From Trebouxia sp. TZW2008 (lineage: Eukaryota; Chlorophyta; Trebouxiophyceae; Trebouxiales; Trebouxiaceae): DNA of 64,000 nucleotides. Shown here piece by piece: positions 23,295 to 34,600 of this stretch (position 1 is its first letter; every line of letters begins with the position of its first letter). Below the pieces are notes generated by a model. The model was not told the origin of the DNA, searched no databases, and was given only the letters and a program-made list of their open reading frames with translations. The position numbers and the translations under genes were made by a program. The stretch spans positions 62,001 through 126,000 of the forward strand of contig BDIU01000072.1 of the NCBI GenBank assembly GCA_002118135.1. The letters run 5' to 3'.

Positions 23295-26200
23295 ATGGTC
23301 CAGCTGACCCTTAACTGCCATGGCGTGGCTGGCAGCTGCCTGTGGCTCGGTGGTTCTAGGAGACCTTGTGCAGCATCGTTTTCAAGGCCCAGGCTTTCGC
23401 CAGCAGCCGGCTCGGGGTTGCCTGCTCGAGCCAGGCGTGGCAGAAACTGTCATCAGCTACAGGTCAAAGCAGTTGCAAGTGTAGACAAGCCATCTGCAGC
23501 AGGCCGTCAGAATGGCCCTTCCGTTGACATAGACAACAAAGCTGACAAGAAGTACTCCACAGTCCTGGTCAATGCTCCCAGTCGCTCTGGTCTCTTGGCA
23601 GGCTTGTCAGAAATATTTGCACAGTCTGGCCTGGATGTGTGCAAAGCCATAGTTGACAATAACAATGGCACATCAATCAATAAGTTTCTAGTATGCCGCT
23701 CTGACGGCAGCAAAGTAGAAGATGCAGAGGAGCTGAACACATTGCAGCAGGCTCTAAAGTCAGCAGTATCTTCTCAGTCTGCTGTCCTGAAGCGTCCAAA
23801 GCTTAAGCATGCAGACAAGAGCGTGGCAGATGACAAGAAGAACTTCCTCTACACCCTCATGGGTATGCAATCCTCGCTCCTTCTGCCACCCCTAATATCA
23901 GCAAACTGACCATCAGCTGCAAAGCTTCTCCTGTCACCATCACTTGACTATATTGTAGAATTTCTGCAGATTCTTACCTGACAAGCGATGTGAGGAGCAT
24001 AGAGCAGAGCATTGTCAATCACCTGGAATACACGCTTGCTCGCAACCGGTACAAGGTCTCTAGCCAGGAGGCCTATTCTGCCACAGCGCTCAGCCTGCGT
24101 GATAGATTGATAGAGAGCTGGAACGACACTCAACAGCACTTCAAGTAAGCCCCATTCAGTGACTGCATGATTTTCATCTGTGCAGCATAGCTTTAGCTAT
24201 GCAAGCGACAGTTCCTTGACAGCATGTGGCACAGTACTTCTTGGCTGCGCAGAATTTTATTCTTGCAAGCTGCAGTGACCATGATACACGCCGCCTTTAG
24301 CCATCTTCTGACCAATGCCATTGAACAGGGACTCTGACCCAAAGCGCGTGTACTATATGTCCATGGAGTTTCTGATGGGCCGGTCACTGACCAACGCCCT
24401 GTACAATTTGGGTGTCAACAATGAGTACACCCAAGCTGTGTCAGAGCTGGGCTACAGCATGGAGAACTTGGCTGAGCAAGAAAGGGATGCTGCCCTTGGC
24501 AATGGTGGTCTAGGCAGGCTGGCTGCTTGCTTTCTTGACTCCATGGCCACCCTCAACCTGCCAGCGTGGGGCTATGGCATCAGATATCAATACGGCATGT
24601 TCAGACAGGTGAAACACATGAGTGCAGATGCACATAATGTACTTGCCAAGGCTGTGATGTTTTGCACTCTGTGTAAAGAGATGTTGACAAAGTCATGCTT
24701 GTTGTATTGCATGCTTCATGCTGCTGCAAATCAGCTAAGCTTAGAATACTTGTGACAGGCTAGAATGCCAGACTTGAGCAAGAATGTTGTTGACATGTGC
24801 AAGGCTATAGTCTACATGTTTTCCACTATGCTGTGCATTTTCTCTGTAGTCAACAAGAGCCCACCAGATTGGCATGAGTCTGAGGTGCACAAGCACATAT
24901 GTGCAGCAGCAAACAAAGCTTGTAAAAGTACTTGTGCTGATATGCTGTTCCATATGCAGACCATTCACGATGGGTTCCAGCATGAGCAGCCAGACTACTG
25001 GTTGAACTTTGGCAACCCATGGGAAATTGAGCGCTTAAACATTGCCTACACTGTCAAGTTCTATGGCCATGTATCTGTGCAAGAGGAGGGTGGAAGGCAA
25101 ACATTCCGCTGGAACCCTGGAGAGTCAGTGAGTTCCTACGTGCATCAACATCCATTCGCACAGGCCTCATCTGAGTGTGACATCTTGGGCTGCATGTGTG
25201 ACATGTGCATGTGCTACCTTTGCGTCAAGCACCCGCATTCTGATACAAGCAAAGGCGCCCTGAACACGTTGGCGTCTCTTGTGATCCAGTGTGGCAGTTG
25301 TGCTGACTATCTGGAAGTAGATGTTGCCAATGTTTCCATGAACGCTCTCAGATGGATGCTGACAAAGTACGGCAATTGCGGTGCATCTGCACAGCCTGTT
25401 ACATGCCGAAGCATTTTATGATGCTTTAGTTGGAACATCACATGTGAGTGTATGAAGCATGCGACCCTGCCTGCAGGTGACAGCGGTTGCATATGACAAC
25501 CCAATCCCTGGCTTTCACACGAACAACACCATCAACTTGCGGCTGTGGGCTGCCAAGCCAGATAGGGAGTTTGACCTGGAAGCCTTCAACACAGGAGACT
25601 ATGTGCAGGTGAACACTTCTCAGTCTCAAGATGTTGTCATGTTGACATGTTTCTGCCCTAGCTGTTGCCACTGCTCAACAGCGCAATAGTGGCTGCATCG
25701 TCAGCACTGACAGCCAAAAGTGTTTCATGAGCATTGCAGAAGCAGATACAATTACATACACAAACACAGATTGCCAAGTTTTTGAATATCAGACATCATC
25801 CACAACTCGCACCCGCCAATGTGCAGTCTGGAACTGTACGTGCAGGCTATCCTGTCCAAGCAGCGTGCAGAGACCCTGAGCAGTGTGCTATACCCAGATG
25901 ACCGCACATACGAGGGCAAGGAGCTGCGTCTGAAGCAGCAGTACTTCTTTGTCTCTGCCACCATCCAGGTACATCAGCCAATGCAGACCTTCTCTTTGAA
26001 GGGACGCTGATCTTATTGAACTGCGGTCAGCGTCACTCAGCTGCAGCCGTGTCATAGCCTGGAGGACATGCTGTATCCTAGTCCCATCCTCTTCATCTGC
26101 TTGTTTCAGCAAACCTTAGCATCAATCTTTGTTCCTGACAAGTGAGTGGGAGCACCACATGGCTCAGTAGACTTCCTTGCCGGACAGAGACTGGATACAC

Positions 26201-29200
26201 CACAGACTCACATCTCAGGGCTGCAATTCCCCACCAACCACCTCTGCCTAGCTCACATGTGCTGAGGGCAAAGCTGAAAAGTTGCTCATTCAACACACTT
26301 GACCCAAACAACTCGCCACTGCTCCTAAAGGTTGCAGCTCAAACGTTCATCAGTCAAAGCACCCTGTCTGGACAACTCATCACTGTAGCTAAATCCCGTA
26401 GCTCACAGGCTGATGAGTTCAAGCACCTTTGGTGAACACAGGATGTCGTGCGGCGCTTCACTGAGGTGCATGGTTCCCTGGACACCTTCGCAGCCAAGGT
26501 GTCCTTCCAGCTGAACGACACCCACCCCACCATTGGTGTGCCTGAGCTGATGCGGGTGCTCATGGATGAGCATGCCACAGGCTGGACCAGGGCATGGGAG
26601 ATTGTCACCAAGGTCAGCATGTGTTGTTGTTTGAATGCTGCCCCCTAATACTTTCAATGGTAAGTTTTGAGGCCTGCGTTCTGTTTGTAGCAAAGGCAAG
26701 TTGGTCATTGTCAGTCCCTGCTGACACCATTTGAATGTTCTGTCACAAGGTGGATGTGAGCATGTTGCAGCCATCATCATTTCTGCACCTGCTGCTGTCG
26801 TGTGATTGCCAAGAGTCTGCACTTGCTGTTTATAGTCTTGCAGTCAGCAGTCTACCAGCCTGAAATGATTGTGTAGACTTGTGCATGACAATGACAAGAC
26901 TGTCACGCTCTTCCAGTGTGCGGGGATTGCTGCCATAGGATTGACAGCAACAACTTTATGAGCCATGCCTGCATATCACTCATGTTTTGCGGCATAAGCA
27001 GGTGTTTGCCTGGACCAACCACACCCATGCCTTGTTTTGGCTTGACCACTCCTGCACATGCAGATGTTTGCCTTAACTGACCACTCAGTGCTGCCAGAGG
27101 CTTTGGAAAAGTGGCCAGTCAGCCTAGTTGAGAGGCAGCTGCCCCGCCACATGCAGATCAATTATAACATCACCTGGCACTCTGCCTTTTCTATTGATGT
27201 CCATGCCTGCTTCTTGCTTAAACACTGCTGTTCATGCAGGTATTTGGATTTACCAACCACACAGTGCTGCCAGAGGCTTTGGAGAAGTGGCCAGTCAGCC
27301 TGGTGGAGAGGCTGCTGCCCCGCCACATGCAGATCATCTACGACATCAACTGGCGCTTCCTGCAAGACCTGCGCGCTCGCCTTGGGGAGGACTGGGAAAA
27401 GATCTCCAAGATGTCCATCATTGAGGAGGTCAATGGCGAGAAGTAAGCTTGCTCATAGTGTCATACATCAATGCATGCAATTTGGCAATGTTTGTGTCTC
27501 AGTTGGCTGCACCCAAAAGCTTGATGCCTTTGCAATCCCAATGCTTCCTTGGAGCATGTCATGGAATTGCTCTTTTTCCTTTTTGCATTTGCTAAGTCAC
27601 AGCACTGCAGTGTGTCACACTGTGAAGAATACATGCTGCTTACAATTCCTATTCCTTACTGCATTCGACGAAGCACATTACAGGCAGTGCATCAAACTCT
27701 GCCTGACTGGCATGTCTAGGGCACAAATGCCATACTTCTGACTGCGCTTCATTATTTTGTGCAAACACCCCTGACTTTGGGGTGTATGCAGGTTTGTGCG
27801 CATGGCCTACTTGGCCATTGTGGCCAGCCACTCAGTCAATGGAGTGGCAGCCATCCACAGCGAAATCATCAAGAACACCATCTTCAAAGACTTTGCGTCC
27901 TTCTGGCCTGAAAGGTTCCAGAACAAGACAAATGGAGTCACCCCTAGGCGGTGGCTTGCATTCTGCAACCCCCCTCTGCGTCAGCTCATCAGCGACACTT
28001 TGGGAACAGATGACTGGATCAGTGACCTGAATCTTCTCCAGGTGCTGCTTTAAGCTTTTGCAATAGTCACATTGGCAGTTGATGTTGCTTTCAGCATTTT
28101 GCTGCAGACTGTGTTACATTGGGAGGTGTCCCCTGGTGCTGCTTCACACTGCAGTCACCGTGGTGCTCACGTTGCCTGCAGCATGTTTCTGCAGTCTATG
28201 TTGCATTGGGCGTCTGGCCCTGATTGTGCTTCACCCTGCAGCTACATGCTGAGAGCAACACCTGCACAGCCTGTTTTGCATTGTGTGAGGCTGCAGTCTC
28301 AAGAAGTCAAACAGCAGCCTGAAACACAAAGGCATGAGTTTATAGTAAGTCTTTCTGACATGGATATAGATCAGCGTGCGTAGGCAGCATTTGCTTGGCC
28401 CCACACTGAAGATGTGGAGGCATTGTAGCAAGCATGCTGCTGCTTACCACAATGTTGTTCGAGATGTACAGGGCCTGAAGAAGAAGGCAGATGACAAGGA
28501 CTTCCAGGCCAAAAGGCAAGCCATGCAGCTGCTTACCATGACGCTTGTGTATTTCTCAGGGCCTGAAGAAGAAGGCAGATGACAAGGATTTCCAGGCCAA
28601 GTGGCAAGCCATGAAGCTGCAGGCCAAGCAGAAGGCTGTGGCCAAGGTGGAGCAGCTGACAGGCGTAGCCCTCCGCCCCGATGCCCTCATGGACGTCCAG
28701 GTCAAGCGTATCCATGAGTACAAGCGCCAGCTGCTCAACCTGCTCAGCATTGTGCACCGCTACCACCAGATCAAGAACATGAGCCGGGATGAGCGAGAGC
28801 AGGTGTGTCAGCCATGCAGTCACTTGTCTTTGTAATGATTGCATTTTTCACCTAGGTGCTGGTGCTTTCTGAGGTAGCTTGCTGCATAAGGGCTAATGAC
28901 CTCCAAGCTTGCAGTTACATGCAAATGCTCCTTGGAATCAGGAGCACTGCAAGCTTTCTGACCACCACAAGATGGTTCTATATTAGAGCATGATGATCAT
29001 TTGGCCAGCTAAAGCATCACTAAGTCATTTCCAGGCATCAGCCAAGTCACACACTCCCTGTTGGAGGCATTTTCGTAGCTCGGCTGCGTTCATTCTGGTG
29101 CCAAAGCACAGCCAGGATCTCAAGGATTGCAATGACAACAAGTACTTTCAGTAGTATCTGGGGCCTAGCCACAGGTGCCTCATTGCACGAGTCTCACGTG

Positions 29201-31269
29201 AGCAATGCTGATGCCGAGATACCAATGCAAATGCTCAGGTGGTGCCTAGAGCATGCGTCATTGGAGGCAAGGCCGCTCCAGGGTATGAGCGAGCCAAGAA
29301 GATTATCAAGATGGTCAATGCTGTCGGTGCCAAGGTCAACAGTGATCCAGAGATTGGTGACCTGTTGAAGGTCGTCTTTGTGCCAGACTACAATGTGTCC
29401 CTGGCAGAGATCTTGATACCAGGTAAGCTGAGCCTACATTACAGCATACATGGAAATTGATGTGTCTGCCAGTATCAGCAAGATTCTCCTTTTTCCTGCA
29501 GTCCCTATGCAACACAGCGTTACAAGCCTTCCTCTGAGTACATTTGCCCAACTAGGCTCCCTGGTATTCTGGATTTTCTGCAGTACTCGCACTGTACAGT
29601 CTTCGCACTTCAAGTGTCATTTTGCATGCATTTGGGCCACCTGCGAAGTGCTCTAACACCAGAGTATATTGTAACACACGCATTCTGCATGATGCACTTA
29701 GCATCTGTACTTATGTATGAATCCCATCTTGCAGGCACCAAGAAGTCACAGCAGATCTTGACATAGGGTGTGTGTGCTTAGCGCCGATACTGATGAACTG
29801 AATCGTGCAGGCACTGAGCTGTCACAGCAGATCTCAACAGCTGGTACAGAGGCATCAGGCACTGGCAACATGAACTTCATGATTATATGGTGCGCAGCCA
29901 GTACTTGTAAATTTGTATGCATGCGACCCTGCAGGCACTGAGCTGTCACAGCAGATCTCAACAGCTGGCACAGAGGCATCAGGCACTGGCAACATGAAAT
30001 TCATGATGAATGGTAGTCTCATCATTGGCACCATGGACGGTGCAAATGTAGAGATTGCTGAGGAGATTGGGCAGGACAACATGTTTATCTTTGGGCACAG
30101 CGCAGAGGAGGTGCCTCAGTTGAGAGCACAGCGCCACACCCTTCAGGTGCTTGATTCTTTGACTGTCATTCACAGCTGTACAGTGAGTTCTGCTTAAAGC
30201 AACTACATTGGTCACCAAGCAGAATGTCCTTGCATTGGATTCTTTAATCAGAAGTACTATTGTAGTCAAAATGCAGTATTAGCTCCCAATTGCGTTATCC
30301 TTGCAGTGAATATATGTCTGTATCAATGATCCTCATTTCAAGAAATTACTGTCTTCCTGCTGTTAGCTGCTCCCAGAGCAGCAGTCCTGAGCAGTCTTGC
30401 TTCATAGCGCTCAATGTCATATCAACATCTGTGATCTCCTTGATTTTGGGTGGGAGAGCTATTCATCACAAGATGCGAGGTCTTTTGCAGTGCTCCTGCT
30501 CCTGCCTGTGAAGCCCTTGCCATTCACTCAGATCTGTTCTGACATGTCTATTGCATGAATGCAAAGCTGCTATTCACTGCGCAACCACTCCTCTGATGCT
30601 CAGTCAGTAGCTGTCACAGTCTGAACCCTTGTCATCAGAGGTTGCTGTTGCAGTTGGACCCTGAGTATGAGGCTACTGTGGGCCTGATAAGGTCAGGGGA
30701 GTTTGGCTACGAAGACTTCTTCTCAGATGTGCTAGACAGCATCACGCATGGCTCTGACTACTACCTGCTGGCCAATGACTTCCAGTCATACATCAAAGCA
30801 CAGGTGATTACGTTTTTGATGCAGATACAGTCTACAAGTTGCAGACTGTGTTGCAAAACATGCATCGTGATGTTGTTATGATCCGAAGCATGTAAGTCAT
30901 AGTCACATGCTACTGCAGCTTCTCAGAATTGTGTCCCAGTACTTGTCCGAGCCATTGTGTTAAATCGGGCACGCGCGTGACCATATCACAACAAGACTGC
31001 ATGCAACATATTTACATTAATGCTGTCTGGTCAATTGAGTGAATGACTGCAAGCATCTCTGAAGACTGCTGATTGTGCAGGCCAAGGTGGATGAGACGTA
31101 TAAGGACAAGGCCAAATGGACACGCATGTCTATCATGTCAACAGCTGGCAGCGGCAAGTTCTCATCTGACAGGACAATAGCAGAATACGCCAAAGACATC
31201 TGGAATGTGAAAGCATGTGTGGTGCCTGCACCCCAAGGAGAGGTCAACCCATCAAAACGGGGTAGCTGA
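23295..31269 (+). CDS. PHO: plastid alpha-1,4-glucan (starch) phosphorylase with ACT-like N-terminus
   Basis: Releases glucose-1-phosphate from alpha-glucan ends (family GT35, PLP-dependent), probably in the chloroplast. Fourteen exons close in phase: 23295-23862, 23970-24144, 24329-24608, 24960-25127, 25477-25608, 25846-25968, 26442-26612, 27240-27442, 27792-28041, 28560-28802, 29239-29422, 29935-30146, 30654-30803 (or from 30639), 31081-31269, giving 1015 residues. Residues 1-60 look like a transit peptide. Residues about 87-158 have ACT pattern ('[20 protein letters not shown]', '[13 protein letters not shown]'). The catalytic body shows '[16 protein letters not shown]', '[15 protein letters not shown]', '[17 protein letters not shown]', '[14 protein letters not shown]' and the PLP-lysine motif '[14 protein letters not shown]' (Lys about 854). 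The roughly 80-residue insert of land-plant Pho1 is absent. Introns hold exon copies. Confidence 0.93.
27000..27180 (+). repeat. two upstream copies of phosphorylase exon 8
   Basis: Copy 1 at about 27000-27045 follows a GCAG acceptor and reads 'VFAWTNHTH'. Copy 2 at about 27058-27175 follows ATGCAG and matches some 120 bases of exon 8, reading '[17 protein letters not shown]' and on to '[11 protein letters not shown]'. Several differences from exon 8 are synonymous. Copy 2 lacks the rest of the exon and has no clear donor. Confidence 0.85.
28092..28250 (+). repeat. tandem duplication inside phosphorylase intron 9
   Basis: Two units of about 65-100 bases share CTGCAG, TATGTTGCATTGGG-like, TGTGCTTCACCCTGCAG-like blocks. 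Neither unit resembles an exon, showing that tandem duplication is not limited to exon edges. Confidence 0.6.
28468..28535 (+). repeat. copy of phosphorylase exon-10 start
   Basis: About 62 bases with only a few mismatches to the exon start at 28560, including an ACAG acceptor. It reads '[20 protein letters not shown]' where the true exon has KW and MK. The following sequence loses the exon. Confidence 0.85.
29731..29905 (+). repeat. two copies of phosphorylase exon-12 start (PLP-site exon)
   Basis: A copy at about 29808-29885 keeps the GCAG acceptor and nearly all bases through the PLP-lysine region but changes the lysine codon to asparagine ('GTGNMNFMI') and then ends in a different sequence. 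A shorter, more diverged copy at 29731-29766 hits a stop. The true exon starts at 29935. Confidence 0.85.
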
Positions 31270-31693
31270 AACCCGTTCATACTTGTAGTGAGGAGCTTGT
31301 TTGAGCGCTAATTTGTTCGAGGGTCATTCTTGTGTACTGACTGTGGATTTTGTTTTGGGATAGCAATGTGTGTTTGGTACCAAGGTAACTGCAGCTATTG
31401 CGCAGTAGCTTCAGCTCACCGCTAGCCAGCTTTGCACTGCTGCGGTGCATGCTTGTTTGTCTAGTCAAGGACATCACAAAGGTCATTCACTAGCAGCCTA
31501 CAGTCACTCAAAAGCTGTGTATGAAAGCAAATCGACTTGGGCTGCACAGTCCTGCCTTGCAAGTTCAATATGTCAAGTTGACTCATGACTTTCATATGTG
31601 CTTCGGTCAACGAACGGGCCTTGCGCCAAGGGTGCTTTGGCGAGCAAGCCACCGCGGGATACCCCATCTTGAACCTGCGCTGGGGCGCTGAAG
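31270..31693. promoter_or_regulatory. intergenic; CpG-rich promoter region of the PFK gene
   Basis: Holds the 3' end of the phosphorylase transcript and, from about 31600, a CpG-rich stretch leading into the PFK first exon. An earlier ATG at 31585 is in another frame that stops at 31854 and cannot reach the splice donor, so 31694 was preferred. Confidence 0.45.
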
Positions 31694-34600
31694 ATGCTCA
31701 TGCATGCGCAGCCGTTGGGAGTGGCCCCTGCAGAGACTGCGTTGCCGGGCCTCCATCTCTCGCAACACTGCCCCCTTCACCGAAAGCTGACAGCGGCGCG
31801 GTGTCAGCGTTCAAGAGCACACCGCCATCAGCAACTTTTCAGGATAGCTGCTGATGGCTCATCTAATACAGCATTCTCCATTGAAGCACCAGGTGATCAG
31901 CGTCTGTTGTGACATCTGCACCTTCTCGATGTGCCGCTTTTGGGAGAACTGATGCCTGAGTTTTGCTGAATGCGGCAAGTTGCGGGCAGTTGTTTACAAG
32001 CCCGATCAAGCATCTGCAAAACAAGCGACATGCTGACGCTTGCTATACCAATTCTCCCTTTTCTGGTTTTGGTTTGGCGCAGGCAGCAATGATGATGTTC
32101 TGGAATGCCCAACTCTCAGGAGCAAGCTCAAGCCCAGGTGAGCATGACATCCTACATGTACAGAACGGAAGCCTCATTCTCTAGCTGATCAAGGTAGCAG
32201 ACTTGTAACAGACTGTCATGGTGCTGCACAGGGATAGCCCATTCAAAGTCCATGACAACTTTGGAGGTGGTTTTGGTAAGTCAAGACTGCACAATTGCTG
32301 CTTGACTGAAGTAGTTGACCAACCTCAGCTCAATGCATCTGACGTTCATTTGTCATGTGGGTCGCAGCATCTGATGATGACAGGGTAGCTCTGCAGTCCA
32401 TGCGCTTTGCCAGTCCTCATTCCGCTGGAGCCACATGCATGACGCTGGGCCAGCTGTCTACCATCAAAGGCAACGGCGCTGACACCAGCAAAGTGCATCA
32501 GAAATCACAGGATGCAGCTGATGACCAGGTATTGTTGTTGCTAGATTGCACTGCATAGCTTGCAGTCAATCACTTCTTAGTGCTCAGCAAAAACCTCAAC
32601 AATGAGAGTACCTGAATATGTTGAACTCTCTCAATGAAATAGGCAACAGGTCAACCCATCGAATTAGGCAAAAGCCTGCAGTCTTTGCATGTTGGCTGCG
32701 TCGTCATCTGAACGGTGTCTTGATGCAAATGGACCCCAAGCTGAATTGATCCGTAGGTTTGCGTGCCTCTTCCGCCTTGGGCTGTTAGAGCAGGAGCGCG
32801 AGAAACAATATATCACGACCCCAAAACCGTGAACTGTGCAATTGTGACATGCGGTGGGTTGTGTCCGGGCCTCAATGACGTGGTGCAAGGCCTAGTACGG
32901 AAACTGGAAGACTATGGCGTTCCTGATGGCAACATCCTTGGTATCAGGTGCAAGATGATGTCGTTTATAGTACCTCATCAATATTGGTGACAAGCATGTC
33001 CTGTCAACATGGCATGCCAGCTTGCCAAGGATGAGCATGCGCTCAAGATGCTGATGCTACATGCATGCAATACCTACACCCTGGACAGACACTTGAGCCG
33101 CGCACCTCAGGTTTGTTTTTGAGGTTATGAGTGCATGGTGTTGCTGTTAATCAGCAGCCTGTGTGCAGGGAGCAGCATATGGTGTAGGCGCAGAGTGCCA
33201 TTTTCAAACACAGGATGCAGCAGCTGCGGTCTGATGCAGTCATGCAGTTCAGTCTAGTACTTGGGGCGCAGGTATGGGTACAAGGGTTTCTACAACCGCA
33301 AGCAAAAGCCAGTGGTGCTGAACAGCAAGGCAGTGGAGGGCATTCAGCTGCAGGGTGGCACCATCCTTGGCACCTCCCGCGGAGGGGCTGACATCAAGTA
33401 AGCCTTCCTGAAGAGAGCAATACCACCAACTGTACATGTTGATGGTGCTGAATGCACTCATAAATCCTGGGCACCTCCCGCAGAGGGGCTGACATCAAGT
33501 AGCCCTTCCCTTGCAAAGCAAGCTGCATCATATTGTCCCGCCAGCAACAACATCTTGTCCTGGCACCTGCATCAAGCAGCATGCATTTATGGACGCATCC
33601 AGCTTGTCGGGTTGCAAGTGGTGGTGGCTTATTTTCACAAGCACACATGAGGTTTGCTTTGTTTGTAGCCCCCCTGTCGACAACTGATATGTCCCCTGCT
33701 TACACAGACAATGATTCAAGCTGGGCGCTGAACTGCAGGGAGATTGTGAAGCGGATAGACATGTGGGGAATTGACATGGTGTTTGTGGTTGGTGGCAACG
33801 GGGGTAATGCAGGAGCAGCAGCCATCCAGGCACAGTGTGAGAAGGACCAGGTGGTGTGCAACATTGTGGGCGTGCCCAAGTCCATTGACAATGACATCCT
33901 AGTGGTGAGCCATCTGCTTGTGCACTCTGTGTTTGCTTTTCTTAAAGCTTGTATCAAAGCTTTTCTGGATAGGGCGTTGACAATGACATCCTGGTGATGA
34001 GCATGTTGTTCATGCATCCTTTGCCATTTGTGAGTTGCAAAGACAGTCTGGATTGGGCTTGACAGACAGCAGCAAAAGGTAGTGCAGAGACTGAAGAGAC
34101 TTCCTGGCCCTGTATTCTGAATGCTGAAGCATGTTTAGAGTATGATGAGTGGATGAATTCTGACTTGATCAGCAAGTGCTGTGTCCCCATGTGAAGCACG
34201 GCAGTACCAATGCACTATTGCTGTCATGTCACTGTACTGTTGCTTAAGCCATGTCTTGTCTGCATACCACCCTCAAATGCCATTGCTTGGGGTGATGCTT
34301 GTCAGGCTTTGCGACATTTCTTGGTGTGCAGCATTATGCGATCTGATGTCTGAAGGCGACGCTCTGGGCTTGTCAGGTGTCAACTGCATCAACCTAAGTT
34401 GATCAGCAGGCACACATCAATGCTGCACATAAACAATGGCATGCAGACTGACAAGTGCTTTGAGTTCGACACACAACAGCTTGGACACACGGATGCAATG
34501 AAGTGCAGGTGACAAGTGCTTTGCACTTGACAATTCACACCTTGCATTCACTGTGCAATTATACTTTGCATACATTGTGCATGAGGTTGCAGATTGACAA

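Noticed and set aside
27058..27741. 227-codon frame treated as a phosphorylase exon
   Set aside because: Only the first 120 bases match the enzyme; it then overlaps true exon 8 in a different frame.
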